64,000 bases of DNA from JAJEFO01 sp965214325 (GTDB lineage Bacteria > Pseudomonadota > Alphaproteobacteria > Rhodobacterales > Rhodobacteraceae), in the NCBI GenBank assembly GCA_965214325.1, contig CBDCBG010000006.1, forward strand, positions 1,550,001 to 1,614,000. The letters run 5' to 3'. The position numbers and the translations under genes were made by a program. This document shows, in pieces, positions 7,838 through 18,597 of the stretch. Position 1 is the first letter of the stretch, and each line of letters begins with the position of its first letter. Under the pieces are notes generated by a model that ran no database searches, was not told where the DNA came from, and was given only the letters and a program-made list of their open reading frames with translations.

Positions 7838-10066
7838 TCAGGCTGACCGGGTGTTACCGCCGTCAAGCCGTGTCATTGGCAAGCTTCCGCCGGCCGCCTT
7901 GCCGGGGAGAAATTCATGCAGCTTTGACCACCTCCGACGTGACGAGGCGTTCCTGACGGCCATTGCCACCGCCTTCTTCTGTCCGACCAGGACGACAAGC
8001 CGCTTTCCGCGCGTGACGCCGGTATAGATCAGGTTCCGCTGCAGCATCACGTAGTGCTGCGTCATTACCGGCATGACCACGGCAGGGTATTCCGAGCCCT
8101 GGCTCTTGTGAATCGTCGCCGCGTAGGCCGGCACCAGCGCGTCGAGCTCCCCGAATCCGATTTTGACGGACCGGCCATCGAAATTCACGGCCATCTCGCT
8201 TTCGTCCAGATCGACGGCTGTGATCATTCCAATGTCACCGTTGAATATGTCCTTGTCGTAGTCGTTTGCGATCTGCATGACCTTGTCGCCAATCGCGAAG
8301 GTCCTGCCAAAACGCTCGACCTTGAGTTCGCCGGGTGGATTCAGGACGGATTGCAACTCGATGTTGAGCGAGGTCGCGCCCACGCCGCCCCGGTTCATTG
8401 GGCAAAGCACCTGGATGTCCCTTATCGGATCCAATCCGAACCGGTTCGGAATGCGATTCCGGACGAGTTCAGTGATGCGAAGGACGGCCTGTTCAGGACT
8501 CTCTGCCGGCACGAAATAGAAATCGGCTGCGCCATCCGCCACTGAAAGGTCGGGCATGCGTCCTTCGTTGATCCTGTGGGCGCTCGTGATGATCTTGCTC
8601 CGTGCGGCCTGCCGGAACACCTCAGTAAGCCGCACAACCGGGACGGCCCCGGCATTCATGATGTCGGCCAGCACCTGGCCCGGTCCGACGGAGGGCAACT
8701 GGTCGATGTCGCCCACGATGTGAAGGGCTGTCTTGCTCGGCAACGCCCTGAGCAACGACTGCATCAGGGGAACGTCAATCATCGAGGCCTCGTCCACCAC
8801 GAGTAGGTCGCAGTCGAGCGGATTATCCTCGTTTCGCTTGAAGCCGAATTTCATGGGATCGAATTCCAGGGTCCGGTGGATCGTCTTGGCTTCCATCCCC
8901 GTGGCCTCGGCCATTCGCTTCGCGGCACGTCCGGTCGGCGCGCACAGCGTCAGCTTCATCCTCTTTGCCGAAAGAATGCGAAGGATAGAGTTCACGATGG
9001 TCGTCTTGCCGACACCGGGACCGCCGGTGATGATCAGCACCTTGGATGTCAGCGCAAGGCGGATTGCCTCGGCCTGACTGGCCGCAAGCGTCAGCCCAGT
9101 CCTCTCCTCGATCCACGGCAAGGCCCGGTTCGCATCAATCGATGGCCATGGCAGGGCGCCCGAAATGATCCGACGCAGGTGGTTCGCGATGCCGCGCTCC
9201 GCCTGGTACAGACCCGTCAGAAAGATGCAATCCGTGTCGCCGACCTGATCGGCCGTGACATTGCCTTCCCTGAGTTCCAGCGCCATCGCTGTCTCGACGA
9301 GGGAACCGGGCACTTCCAGCAAATCCTCCGCCAGGCGATGCAGTTCGCCTGTTGGCAAGCCGCAGTGGCCATTGCCCATTGCCTCGCTCAGCGCGAACGT
9401 GATTCCCGCACGCACCCGGATCATGGCGGTCCTCTCGATGCCGATCTTCCCGGCGATGGTGTCTGCCGTACGAAACCCGATGCCACGGATGTCCTTCGCC
9501 AGCCGATAGGGATTCTCGCTCAGAACCTGAACGGCGTCGGCACCGTAAGTCCTGTAGATCCTCACGGCCCGTGCCGTTCCGACGCCGTGCTGGTGGAGGA
9601 AGACCATGATTTCCCTGACGATCTTTTGGTCCGCCCAGCTTGCCGTGATCTTGTCAGCACGAATGGGCCCGATCCCTTCCACCTCTCGCAGGCGCTCGGG
9701 ATTCGCCTCGATGATGCCAAAGACGTCCTCGCCGAAGTGCTTGACCAATCGTTCAGCATAGACCGGCCCGATTCCGCGGATCATGCCAGAGCCGAGATAC
9801 CTCTGGATGCCGTCGAGCGTCGTAGGCGCGGAAGCCTTCAGGAAGCGCGCCTTGAACTGGAGGCCATAGTTGCGGTCGTTGTTCCATGAACCCGATGCCG
9901 TGACCCACTCACCGGCAGAGATCATTGCCGCACTTCCAACGACGGTGACGACGTCCCGATGTCCGCGCGCCTTCACGCGCAGCACGCAGAATCCGCTCTC
10001 GGATGAATGGAAAGTGACGCGCTCGACGAGCCCGGAAAGGACCTCCGCTTGCGCTGCTTCAGCCAT
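7838..10066 (-). CDS. recD2: RecD2-type ATP-dependent DNA helicase (SF1B)
   Basis: About 742 residues. An N-terminal OB-like segment (SGFCVLRVKARGHRDVVTVVG) is followed by helix-hairpin-helix repeats (RGIGPVYAERLVKHFG, VEGIGPIRADKI), Walker A GGPGVGKTT, APTGRAAKRM, Walker B LLVVDEASMID, GDIDQLPSVGPG, and the C-terminal motifs ATIHKSQGSEY and YTGVTRGK. RecD2 enzymes unwind DNA 5' to 3' and act in repair outside RecBCD. I placed the start at 10066 (MAEAAQAEVLSGLVERV), where family similarity begins; the open frame extends to 10168 but the added residues look unlike the family. No strong ribosome site is visible. Confidence 0.93.
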   Translation of the reverse strand: MAEAAQAEVLSGLVERVTFHSSESGFCVLRVKARGHRDVVTVVGSAAMISAGEWVTASGSWNNDRNYGLQFKARFLKASAPTTLDGIQRYLGSGMIRGIGPVYAERLVKHFGEDVFGIIEANPERLREVEGIGPIRADKITASWADQKIVREIMVFLHQHGVGTARAVRIYRTYGADAVQVLSENPYRLAKDIRGIGFRTADTIAGKIGIERTAMIRVRAGITFALSEAMGNGHCGLPTGELHRLAEDLLEVPGSLVETAMALELREGNVTADQVGDTDCIFLTGLYQAERGIANHLRRIISGALPWPSIDANRALPWIEERTGLTLAASQAEAIRLALTSKVLIITGGPGVGKTTIVNSILRILSAKRMKLTLCAPTGRAAKRMAEATGMEAKTIHRTLEFDPMKFGFKRNEDNPLDCDLLVVDEASMIDVPLMQSLLRALPSKTALHIVGDIDQLPSVGPGQVLADIMNAGAVPVVRLTEVFRQAARSKIITSAHRINEGRMPDLSVADGAADFYFVPAESPEQAVLRITELVRNRIPNRFGLDPIRDIQVLCPMNRGGVGATSLNIELQSVLNPPGELKVERFGRTFAIGDKVMQIANDYDKDIFNGDIGMITAVDLDESEMAVNFDGRSVKIGFGELDALVPAYAATIHKSQGSEYPAVVMPVMTQHYVMLQRNLIYTGVTRGKRLVVLVGQKKAVAMAVRNASSRRRWSKLHEFLPGKAAGGSLPMTRLDGGNTRSA

Positions 10067-10652
10067 CAGGAGGCCACTTCGGACAAAGCCCGGAACCGCA
10101 AACGCGGCGCCCCATGCACGTCTGCTGGATGCGCCAACGGGCACTTTCGCAATCGGCGATGATCCCAAACGTGAGCATGTAGATGAGGATAGCCTTTACG
10201 CCTTCTGGTCAATCCTTGAAAGTCCGGTCTCCGGTCAATGCGGGCTGCGGTTCACCTTTCCCAAGCCCCTGCTTCAAGTCCTGACGCAAGGACGCCTCGC
10301 GCATTAGCCTGAATTTCTGGCCGAATCCAGTTTGCACGTGCACAAATTCTGTCCCAAGCCGGATCATCGCAAGTTCGCGCGCCATCCTGATTGAGCGGCA
10401 TAGGCAGGCGACAATTCCTTCCTTAGCCTCTGGAATTGCGAATCCCTGACAATTGGGATCGTCCGTACTGAGATTGAGGCAAGCGCCCCGGGTTCAATCG
10501 GAGCGACCTTCCCGATCACTTGGCGCACGACAACCGGGCGCGATCACGATGCCATCCGACGGCGTCCATCCAGGGACTGTCTGACAGGGCCCGACAGAAA
10601 GAACGGGAAATCGCGCTTGCCGCACATTGACCGCTCCGGTAGACCCGACGGC
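10067..10652. other. Intergenic, no gene recognised
   Basis: Between recD2 and tRNA-Ser I see no coding signature, repeat array or structured RNA. The recD2 promoter should lie at its low-coordinate end, but I cannot point to convincing -35/-10 boxes. Confidence 0.5.
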
Positions 10653-10742
10653 GGAGACGTGGCCGAGTGGTCGAAGGCGCTCCCCTGCTAAGGGAGTAGG
10701 CGGGAAACCGTCTCGAGGGTTCGAATCCCTTCGTCTCCGCCA
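10653..10742 (+). tRNA. tRNA-Ser (anticodon GCU)
   Basis: A 90-nt class II tRNA. The acceptor arm GGAGACG at 10653-10659 pairs with CGTCTCC at 10732-10738, followed by discriminator G and a genomically encoded CCA at 10740-10742. The anticodon loop CTGCTAA carries GCT at 10687-10689, the T-loop segment GGTTCGAATCC is present, and a long variable arm typical of serine tRNAs lies between. It decodes AGC and AGU. No integrase or attachment repeat adjoins it. Confidence 0.97.
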
Positions 10743-11240
10743 TGCCCCGTTGTTTCCATTGTGTTTTTCCCATCCAGCATGATCGGTTGCCTGTCGCTTT
10801 GCATGTCGGCGGACCGGCTGGACCGGCAGTCGACATGCGACTCGATGCGTGCCCGCGGCGGCGTACAAGCAATTGGGCGCGATATGGCGTCGCGGGGAAA
10901 AGGGGACTCTCGGGCCTCATGGGTGTTGGAACGAGCTGCCAGTAAAATGACTGGAAATAGTCGTCAATTGGAACCACAGATCGAACGAAGCACTCATGCC
11001 AGTCGACCGGATTGCAGTCACGGAGAGCGATCGCATCGTCCGGTCCGGCACTCCGCAAGGAATCCGCTCAACCCGTGCAAATGCAACGGTTTGGCCGATC
11101 TGACGAACCTGTGGTCCGAGATCTTGAAGACGGTCAGAAATTTGGTCAGAGTTCGACGAAGTCGCATTTTCGCAAGACTCGTCGGTCCACGACTCCAGAC
11201 GGCGCCAGCCCTGCAGCAGACGACCAACGGAGGATTTCCG
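10743..11240. other. Intergenic, no gene recognised
   Basis: About 500 bp between tRNA-Ser and the methyltransferase gene. Open frames here are accidental extensions of neighbours. No riboswitch or terminator stem was evident by eye, although a methionine-linked regulator would be plausible upstream of the next gene. Confidence 0.5.
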
Positions 11241-12128
11241 ATGAACCGCTACGAAAGATTGATGAAACGCATAAGAGGGGGTGAACGGATCCTCATAGAT
11301 GGTGCAACAGGCACAGAAATCGAGAAGCGCGGCGTTCCTCAGCTGGACAATGCTTGGAGCGGCGGTGGCGCGTTGAGCCATCCGGATGTTCTTCGCACGG
11401 TCCATGAGGACTATATTCGCGAAGGCGCCGAAATCGTCATATCGAATACATTCGCAACTCATCGGCATGTGCTGATTGATGCGAAAGTAGAAGATCAGTT
11501 TGAGCGATTGAACCGCCGAAGCGTCGAGCTTGCCAGAGAGGCGCGAGAACGCATGGCGGCTCCGGATGTTTTGGTGTCAGGAGGCATTTCGTACTGGTCC
11601 TATACAGACAACTGGCCGAAACCGGAGAGCCTGCGCCGCAGCACCGAAGACCAGGCATCGGTCATGGCCGAGGCAGGCGCAGACCTGCTGATGCTCGAGA
11701 TGATGGTGGATATCGAGAGCATGCTGGTCACGCATGAGGCAGCCCAGGCAAGCGGACTGCCGGTGTGGGTCGGACTGTCTTGCGCGCCGGATTCCTCGGG
11801 CGCCATGACGCTGTTGCGTGGCGGCGGTCTGGCCGATGCCCTTGACGCCCTTACCGGCCGCGAGGTTCCGCTTGTGAACATCATGCACACAGAGGTGGAC
11901 GACATCGAAGCCTGTCTGGACATCGTTCAGGAGCATTGGCCGGGACCGGTCGGCGTCTATGCGCATTCAGCACGCTGGGACGGCCAGGTCGGCATATTCG
12001 ACGACACCATTCACCCAGACGCTTACGCGAAGCATGCGCAATCCTGGCTGCGGCGCGGCGTGCAGGTCATTGGTGGCTGTTGCGGCCTGGGCGTCGACCA
12101 CATCCAGGCCCTTCGCGTAGTGCTTTAG
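11241..12128 (+). CDS. Homocysteine S-methyltransferase family protein
   Basis: A 295-residue single-domain protein of the family that moves a methyl group from a donor such as S-methylmethionine or betaine to homocysteine through a zinc thiolate. It shows ILIDGATGTEIEKRGV at the N-terminus, the first zinc cysteine in VWVGLSCAP near residue 175, and the paired cysteines in VIGGCCGLG near residue 280. A strong GGAGG lies 7 nt before the ATG. The long upstream in-frame ORF has no family similarity, so I rejected earlier starts. The methyl donor cannot be told from sequence. Confidence 0.88.
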   Translation: MNRYERLMKRIRGGERILIDGATGTEIEKRGVPQLDNAWSGGGALSHPDVLRTVHEDYIREGAEIVISNTFATHRHVLIDAKVEDQFERLNRRSVELAREARERMAAPDVLVSGGISYWSYTDNWPKPESLRRSTEDQASVMAEAGADLLMLEMMVDIESMLVTHEAAQASGLPVWVGLSCAPDSSGAMTLLRGGGLADALDALTGREVPLVNIMHTEVDDIEACLDIVQEHWPGPVGVYAHSARWDGQVGIFDDTIHPDAYAKHAQSWLRRGVQVIGGCCGLGVDHIQALRVVL

Positions 12129-12354
12129 GCTGGTTCCTGCGTACATGCCGGTCGTGCCGTTGGCGATGTCTGCCGCAACCTTCAAGGCCCCGTAGCGGAA
12201 ACTGCCGAGGCTTACCGGCTCACCGCTCCGACAGCTGGCCGGAGCGGATTCGTTCCGGCCAGTGCCAACGTGTCACGAAGGAATTGCCGCGTCAGCAGAC
12301 CGAGTCCGTTCCATCGGCGATCTTTCATGGGCATGTCTCACACACGACGCCACG

Positions 12355-13908
12355 TCAGCCAGTCAAGGCCATGTTCATGGCCGGGTAGACGGGGGTCTTG
12401 CGACTCCTCGTCCCCCAGTCGCGGTAGGAATGCGCATTGCTGCGCACCCCCCGCACAGATCCGGACATGGACGGCAATCCATCCGGCTCCTGCCTCGGGT
12501 GCTTGGCGGCAAGCCGTCGGTCCGGCCACGGGTGGCGGATGAGGACGCGCGGCCAAAGGATTCCGGTCATGCGCTCCAGTCGCTTCCAGTCGAGGCCGTG
12601 ACGCTGGGACCGCCGGCGCAACGCCCGCATCCACAGGCGCTGCAGCCTGTGGCGAAAGACGCGCAAGAACCGGCTCGACCCCGGGACGGCGAAGTGGTTG
12701 AGCCAGCCTTGACAGACCCGCCCAAGCCATTCGCCAGCCTCCCGGATGTCGTGATGCCAGCGTTCGCGAAGAGCCTCGCCGATGCGCGCCAGGGTCCTGT
12801 TGACCCTTTTCGCGATCGGCTTGCGACCAAGCCGGAAACGGCCTCGCCGGGTCGTTGCGCAGAAGTGCGTGAAGCCCGGGAAGTCGAATGTCTCCGGCCT
12901 GCCCGCCCCGCGACCGCGACGGTTCGCTGCCACGAACCGTCCGAACTCCACGAGGCGGGTCTTGTGCGGGTGGAGGCTGAGGCCGAAGCGGTTCAGCCTT
13001 TCCCGAACGTCGCGGAGACATCTCTCCGCATCCCGCTTGCGCTGAAACCCGACCACGACGTCGTCCGCATGGCGGACAATGCTCGCTTCACCCTCCGAGA
13101 CATTCCGGCGCCACTTCCCGTGGAACCACAGATCGAGCACGCAGTGCAGGAAGACGTTCGCCAAGGTCGGGGAGACCATGTTCCCCTGCGGCGCTCCCAC
13201 CCCCGTGTCCGTCCATGATCCGTCGTCCATGACGCCAGCGCCCAGCCATTTCCGGATCAGGCGGGTGACCCGCCTGTCGCCGATGCGGTGCTCCACGAAC
13301 GTGATCAGCCAATCCCGAGGAATCGTGTCGAAATGCGCCCGCAGGTCCGCGTCGACCACCCAGCGGCCTTGCGCCGTCCAGTCCCGGAGGCCAGGGCATC
13401 GAGCGCGTCATGCGCACCGCGGCCCGGTCGGAACCCGTAGCTGAATCCGGGAAACTCCGCCTCGTGGACTGGCGTCAGGATCACGTCCATAATCGCTTTC
13501 CGGACGATCCTGTCCTCCGGTGCCGCGATCCCGAGCGGTCGTGTCCCGCCGTCCGGCCTGGGCATCTCTGCCCGCCGAACCGGCGGCGCGCGGTACGCTC
13601 CCCCGTTGTGCAGGCGTCGGTGCAGGTCGGGCAGCCGCTCTTTCGACACCAGCAGCCGCGTCCTCCTTCAGCACGAAGCACGACGCGCCAGGCACCTCCG
13701 GCGTCATGTGGCGGAAAGGCGCCGTGAGACGCTCCTGCGGGTTTCTCTCCACAGCTTGCCGTATCCGGTCCGCCGCCTGTGTCACGCTTGCCCGACACTG
13801 CGTTCGGCGCGTGCCTTGGCTTCCCGGATTCCCCTTGGTCGAGGCCCTTTCCTCCGGCGGCTCCGCAGGAGCGTGCGCTCCCTTGTTCGCCGACATCACA
13901 GGTCGCAT
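12355..13908 (-). pseudogene. ltrA: Group II intron A reverse transcriptase/maturase (LtrA-like), multiply frameshifted
   Basis: The N-terminal part from ATG 13908 (MRPVMSANKG to HMTPEVPGASCFVLKEDAAAGVE) ends near 13660. The middle (RLPDLHRRLHNGGAYRAPPVRR to FSYGFRPGRGAHDALDALA) is in another frame at about 13395-13640. The rest (WVVDADLRAHFDTIP, then GVGAPQGNMVSPTLANVFLH, then the maturase tail) runs to 12355 in a third. Two frameshifts and a short deletion between the first two parts rule out a functional protein. The catalytic box, usually YADD, reads RHADD. Order and motifs are otherwise those of a 420-500 residue intron-encoded RT. Confidence 0.85.
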
Positions 13909-14299
13909 GGCCCCGTCCGGCCTCTTCAAGCCGTCCGTCACGGGCTTCGGCTTTCTCCTTCCCCATACGGTCCCGCCACGACAGGCGGGACGGATTGAAG
14001 ACCTCCCGGGGTCCCGGCAGAAGGCGTGCGGACGTGCATGGGCTCCCTCACACCGCGGGGCTCGCCGACATCTCGCCAGAAAGATGCCTGCGATGTTGCC
14101 TTCGGCCGCTCTGAAAGCCCCGGCACCCCGGACCATCGTCTTTTCGATGCTCAATGGCCCTGCCCGTCCGTACCGCTGCCGACGCTTCGCCTGCCCCCTC
14201 ACGGGGACCGGCGCACGGCTCGCGGAGAAACGTGAATTGGCTGCTCCTTCGTTCCAGAGGACTTTCACCTCCTGCCTTCTGCCAGTTCGCCTGGCACAC
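12355..14299 (-). mobile_element. Group II intron A, decayed
   Basis: On the minus strand the sequence starting near 14299 (GTGTGCCAGGCGAACTGGCA) has the GTGYG start of group II introns and a GAGGTGAAAGTCCTC-like motif typical of domain I. It then carries a broken LtrA-type reverse transcriptase. Near the 3' end, a hairpin with stem TGCGCA and GNRA loop GCAA (12431-12446) sits in a GC-rich segment that may be the distal part of domain V. The exact 3' splice site is not clear; it should lie near or below 12355. Confidence 0.7.
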
Positions 14300-16140
14300 C
14301 AGAGCCGGACGTGCCCGCATTAGACGGAACTTCAGGGGAATCTGAAAAGGGATTCCATGACCAACCTGCTGGTTTTCTTGGGTTTTCCGGCCCTGCGGCC
14401 GCCCGTCAACCTGTCATCTTTATGGGAACGTTCCGGTCAGGGTTCACTCCGAGCAGCTGGAAGGCCCGTTTCTGGACCGGGGTCGGCCTGGTGACGACGG
14501 ACAGCAGGCTTGCGTCATGGTCCGACAGGCGCAGCTGGTTCAGCGCCATCCCCGAGAGATCGTCGAGCAGGGTGCGGAAGCTGTGGGCGGGCAGGTCGTC
14601 TGCGGTGCGCTTCGTGGCGGCCTTCCGCCGGGCGGATTCCGACGGCCGGGCCTTCTCCACCGGCGAGTTCCGCCGTTCCCGGGCGTCCGCGCGGTCGTCG
14701 TCCTCGAACAGGAGCGGCGCCAGGCGCCGGCGCATGTGCCATTCGACGTGCAGGGCCAGCATGCAAAGGAACACGTGCGCGCGGACGTGGTCGGGGGAGC
14801 AGACGTAGACCGGACGGATCCGGAGGTCGCTCTTCGCGTTCCGGAACGCGCGCTCCACGCCGGCGAGCGACTTGCAATCCTCGACGGCCTCCGTTGCGCC
14901 CATGGAGGCGGAATCCAGGCTGGTGCGGATGACGCAGCCGCCGTCGAGCCTGGCCTCCGCCTCGATCCGGTCCTTCCGCCTGCGCCAGGAGACGCCCCTG
15001 TCGGTGACGTCGACTTCCATGTGCTTCCCGACCTTCCGGCGGTTGACGTCCCTGCCCACCCGGCGGTCGATGGCCTCCCGGCCCTTCAGCCGGCCCGAGC
15101 GCACCGACCTCGCGATCGCCGCCAGCGCCTCCTCGGTGGCCTGGAGCAGGGCCGAACGCTTGCGCGCCCGCTCCTGCCGCAGCCGGGGGTTCATGCAGAC
15201 CATCAGCCGCTCGCCGGGGAAGTCCGGGCCCGTGACCTCGGCCACCGCGTCGGGAACCAGGGCCTCGGGCACAAGCGGGGCGGGAGCGCCGTCCGCGCCC
15301 TCCTTCAGGAGCTTGCGGATGTCTCCCGTCTTCAGCGCCGAGATCCAGTCGAGCCCCGCCGGCTCGATGTCCTCGCGGATCCGCGCCGTGGTCAGCATCC
15401 CCCTGTCGCCCACGAGGGCGATGCGGTCGATGCCGAAGCGCTTTCGGATCCTGTTCACCTGGCTCGCCACCGTGGACGGGTCCGCGGTGTTTCCGGGGAA
15501 CACCTCCACCGCGACCGGGCAGCCGTCGGAGGCGCAGAGCATCCCGAACACGATCTGCCGCTTGCCCCTCTTCCCGTCGCGGCTGTGGCCGAAGGCCGCG
15601 AGCGGGCAGCAGGTGCCCTCGAGGTACGAACTGCTCACGTCGTACAGGATGAGCGTTCCGTCCTTCAGGTGCCGGCTGGCCAGGCTCCTCTCGATCCAGG
15701 GCTGGCGCTTCAGCAGCCAGTCGAGCATGGCGAGCACTTCGTTGCCGGCGACGGGGCCGAGCCCGAGCAGGGCGCCGAGGCTGCTCGTCGCGGTCTCGGG
15801 CGACAGCCGCCGGGCGGTGGCGAGCTTGGAATCGGGCGACAGCACCCTCGAGACGACGGCGGCCAGCGCCAGCTGGCGCTCGCGGCTGCGGGTCCGGTGG
15901 AGCATGCGCTCGAGGCCGAGGTCCCGCGCGGTGCCGAGGACGGCGGCGACATGCCCGTGCAGGAGGGAGCGCTCCACCTGCATGAGGTCGCCGACGTCGC
16001 TGACGGCGACGGCGCCCTTGAGCACGGCCCGGAAGCCATCGACGATCTCGGGCGGGAACTTCGAGAGGTTGGCGACGGTCCTCTTGCGGATCCGCTTTCC
16101 CTCCCGCCATGCCTGGCGGAGGAGGATTGCGGGCTTTCCG

Positions 16141-16236
16141 TGCCAAATTTCACGAAGGTAGCCACCCAATTTCACGCATGGTAGCCACGTAATTTCACTC
16201 AAGGTAGCCGCCCAATATCACCATGGTAGCCACCCC
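16141..16236 (+). repeat. IS21 left-end multiple repeats
   Basis: Four imperfect units of the type GGTAGCCAC followed by AATTTCAC occur in tandem at about 22-24 bp spacing. The right end (about 18995-19086) holds matching inverted units. IS21 elements are known to carry such repeated IstA binding sites at both ends. Confidence 0.75.
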
Positions 16237-16315
16237 CTCGGGGTGACAGGCCTTGGCTTGATTCAGCATGCCGTTCTACGTCCCGGATTTTGGCGATCAC
16301 TCCGAGGAGCATTGA

Positions 16316-17845
16316 ATGGCACAGAAGAGGCTGCCCATGAGGAAAGTAAGGAAGATACTGCAATTTCATTTTGACGAGGGCCGCAGCGCCCGGGCGATCG
16401 CGACCCACTGCGGTCTTGCCCGGCGCTCGGTTGCACAGACCCTGGCACGGTTCGCGGCTTCGGGACTGAACTTGCCGGAAGCGGCCGGGATGGACGATGC
16501 GGCGCTGGAGGCGGCGCTCTATCCGGCGCGGCAGGTCCGGCCTGCGGACGAGGACGTGGACTGGGCGGAGGTCGAGAAGGACCTTTCGGGCCGCGGCGTG
16601 ACGTTGAAGCTGCTGTGGGGGGAATGGCGCGAGACGCATCCCGACGGCATGAGCTACGTGACCTGGTGCCGTCGGTTCCGCGACTGGCGGCCGGCCACGG
16701 ACGTGACGATGCGCCAGAACCGTCGCCCCGGCGAACGGCTGTTCGTCGACTACGCGGGCATGACCGTGCAGGTTTTCATCGACGGGGTTGAGCGTGACGC
16801 GCAGCTGTTCGTGGCCTCGATGGGGGTCTCCGGGCGGATCTACGCCGAAGCGACGCTCAGCCAGAAGATCGACGACTGGTGCAACTCGCACGTGCGCTGC
16901 CTCGAAGACATGGGCCGGGCGCCGCAAGTCGCGGTGCCCGACAACCTCAAGGCGGCGGTGAAGAAGCCGTCACGCTACGAGCCGGTCCTGAACGAGACCT
17001 ACGCCGACCTGCTTGAGCATTACGGCATCGAGGGCTTGCCTGCGCGGGTGAAGAGGCCTCGCGACAAGGCACTGGTCGAAAATGGAGTCCTTTTGGTCGA
17101 GCGGCGGGTTCTGGCACCGCTGCGCGACCATGTCTTCCACGACCTTGCGTCGCTGAACCGGGCGATCGCGGACCGGGTGCGGGAACTCAACGGGAAGCCC
17201 TGTTCCGACGGCACGGGCGAGACCCGCTTCAGCCGGTACGAAAGCGTCGATGTCCCGCACATGAAGCCTTTGCCGGACCGGCGCTGGCAGCGTACGACAT
17301 GGCGCGAGAACACGGTCCATTCCGACTACCACATCGCGATCGACCGCCATTTCTACTCCGTTCCCTACACGTATGCCGGCAAGAAGGTCGATGTCCGCCT
17401 GCGCGGCCGGGTGATCGACGTGTTCCATCGCGGCAAGCAGATCGCGAGCCACATGCGCAGCGACGCCAACGGGCGTGCCACCACGTTCAAGGAGCATCAG
17501 CCGCAGGCCCACCAGCGCGCCGGCGTCGAGAGCACACGCGCACAGCTCGAGAACCGTGCGCGGGACATCGGCCCTCATGTCCACGCCTTCGTCATCGCGG
17601 TCATGGGACGCAATTCCAACCCGGAGTTCGGCTTCCGTTCCTGCTACGGCGTGCTCCGCCTGGCAGGGAGCCACGGGCCGGAGCGCCTCGACAACGCCTG
17701 CCGCTACGCGCTGGATCTCGGCTCCAGGACCTGGCGCGGGCTCGACAACATCCTGCGCACCGGCGCCGATCTCGTCGACGGGCAGGAACCCGAGACCAGA
17801 CCCATCGAACATTCCAACATCAGAGGACCGGAGTACTACAGATGA
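16316..17845 (+). CDS. istA: IS21-family transposase IstA
   Basis: A 509-residue transposase. It starts with a helix-turn-helix (MRKVRKILQFHFDEGRSARAIATHCGLARRSVAQTLARF) and continues with an integrase-type core: RLFVDYAGMTVQV (first Asp, about residue 143), VAVPDNLKAAVKK (second Asp), and DKALVENGVLLVERRV (Glu, about 256). Its TGA overlaps the ATG of istB (ATGA), so the two are translationally coupled. It is intact and of normal length, so this element could be active. Confidence 0.95.
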   Translation: MAQKRLPMRKVRKILQFHFDEGRSARAIATHCGLARRSVAQTLARFAASGLNLPEAAGMDDAALEAALYPARQVRPADEDVDWAEVEKDLSGRGVTLKLLWGEWRETHPDGMSYVTWCRRFRDWRPATDVTMRQNRRPGERLFVDYAGMTVQVFIDGVERDAQLFVASMGVSGRIYAEATLSQKIDDWCNSHVRCLEDMGRAPQVAVPDNLKAAVKKPSRYEPVLNETYADLLEHYGIEGLPARVKRPRDKALVENGVLLVERRVLAPLRDHVFHDLASLNRAIADRVRELNGKPCSDGTGETRFSRYESVDVPHMKPLPDRRWQRTTWRENTVHSDYHIAIDRHFYSVPYTYAGKKVDVRLRGRVIDVFHRGKQIASHMRSDANGRATTFKEHQPQAHQRAGVESTRAQLENRARDIGPHVHAFVIAVMGRNSNPEFGFRSCYGVLRLAGSHGPERLDNACRYALDLGSRTWRGLDNILRTGADLVDGQEPETRPIEHSNIRGPEYYR

Positions 17846-18597
17846 CCGACACTGCCATCCTGCACCCGCTCACCCAGCGCATCGCATCGCTGCGCCTGCC
17901 CGGCATGCTGGCCGCCTTCCAGGAACAGCTGGCACGCCACGATCTGGACGACATGCCGTTCGAGGACCGGCTCGCGCTGCTGATCGACCGCGAGGTCGTC
18001 GAGCGGCGCTCGCGCGCGCTGCAGCGGCGCCTGAAGAAGGCCCAGCTGCGCCACCAGGACGCCTGCTTCGAGGACATCAACCTCACCCGGCGGCGCGGCC
18101 TCAAGCGCAGCGTCGTGCTCGGCCTCGGCGACTGTGCCTGGATCCGGAACGGCGCCAACATCCTGATCACCGGCCCGTGCGGCACGGGCAAGAGCTGGAT
18201 CGCCTGCGCACTCGCCCACAAGGCATGTCTCGAAGGGTTTCAGGCCCGGTACCTGCGCGTCCCGCGACTGCTCACCGAACTGCGGATCGCTCACGGCGAA
18301 GGCACCATCCCCAAGCTCTACCGCGATCTCGCCAGGCTCGACGTGATCATCCTCGACGACTGGGGCCTGGCCGCGCTCGATGCGGCCCGGGCGCGCGACC
18401 TGCTCGAGATCCTCGACGACCGCTTCGACCGCCGCTCGGTGATCGTCACTTCGCAACTGCCGGTGGCTGGCTGGCACCAGACAGTCGCGGAGCCGACGGT
18501 CGCGGACGCCATCCTCGACCGCCTCGTCCATGGCGCGATCCGGTTCGAGCTGCACGGTTCGTCGATGCGGGCCGACAGCGCCGAGGACGGAAAATGA
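17842..18597 (+). CDS. istB: IS21-family helper ATPase IstB
   Basis: A 251-residue AAA+ ATPase that loads IstA complexes on target DNA. It shows Walker A ITGPCGTGKSWIACALA near residue 110, Walker B VIILDDWGLAAL near residue 168, and the sensor segment RRSVIVTSQLPVAGWH. The ATG lies inside the istA stop region (ATGA overlap), which fixes the start. The C-terminus is complete. Confidence 0.95.
   Translation: MTDTAILHPLTQRIASLRLPGMLAAFQEQLARHDLDDMPFEDRLALLIDREVVERRSRALQRRLKKAQLRHQDACFEDINLTRRRGLKRSVVLGLGDCAWIRNGANILITGPCGTGKSWIACALAHKACLEGFQARYLRVPRLLTELRIAHGEGTIPKLYRDLARLDVIILDDWGLAALDAARARDLLEILDDRFDRRSVIVTSQLPVAGWHQTVAEPTVADAILDRLVHGAIRFELHGSSMRADSAEDGK

Noticed and set aside
16141..16236. 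CRISPR-like array
   Set aside because: The repeated units are degenerate, contiguous and at an IS21 end with inverted partners at the other end; there are no spacers and no cas genes.
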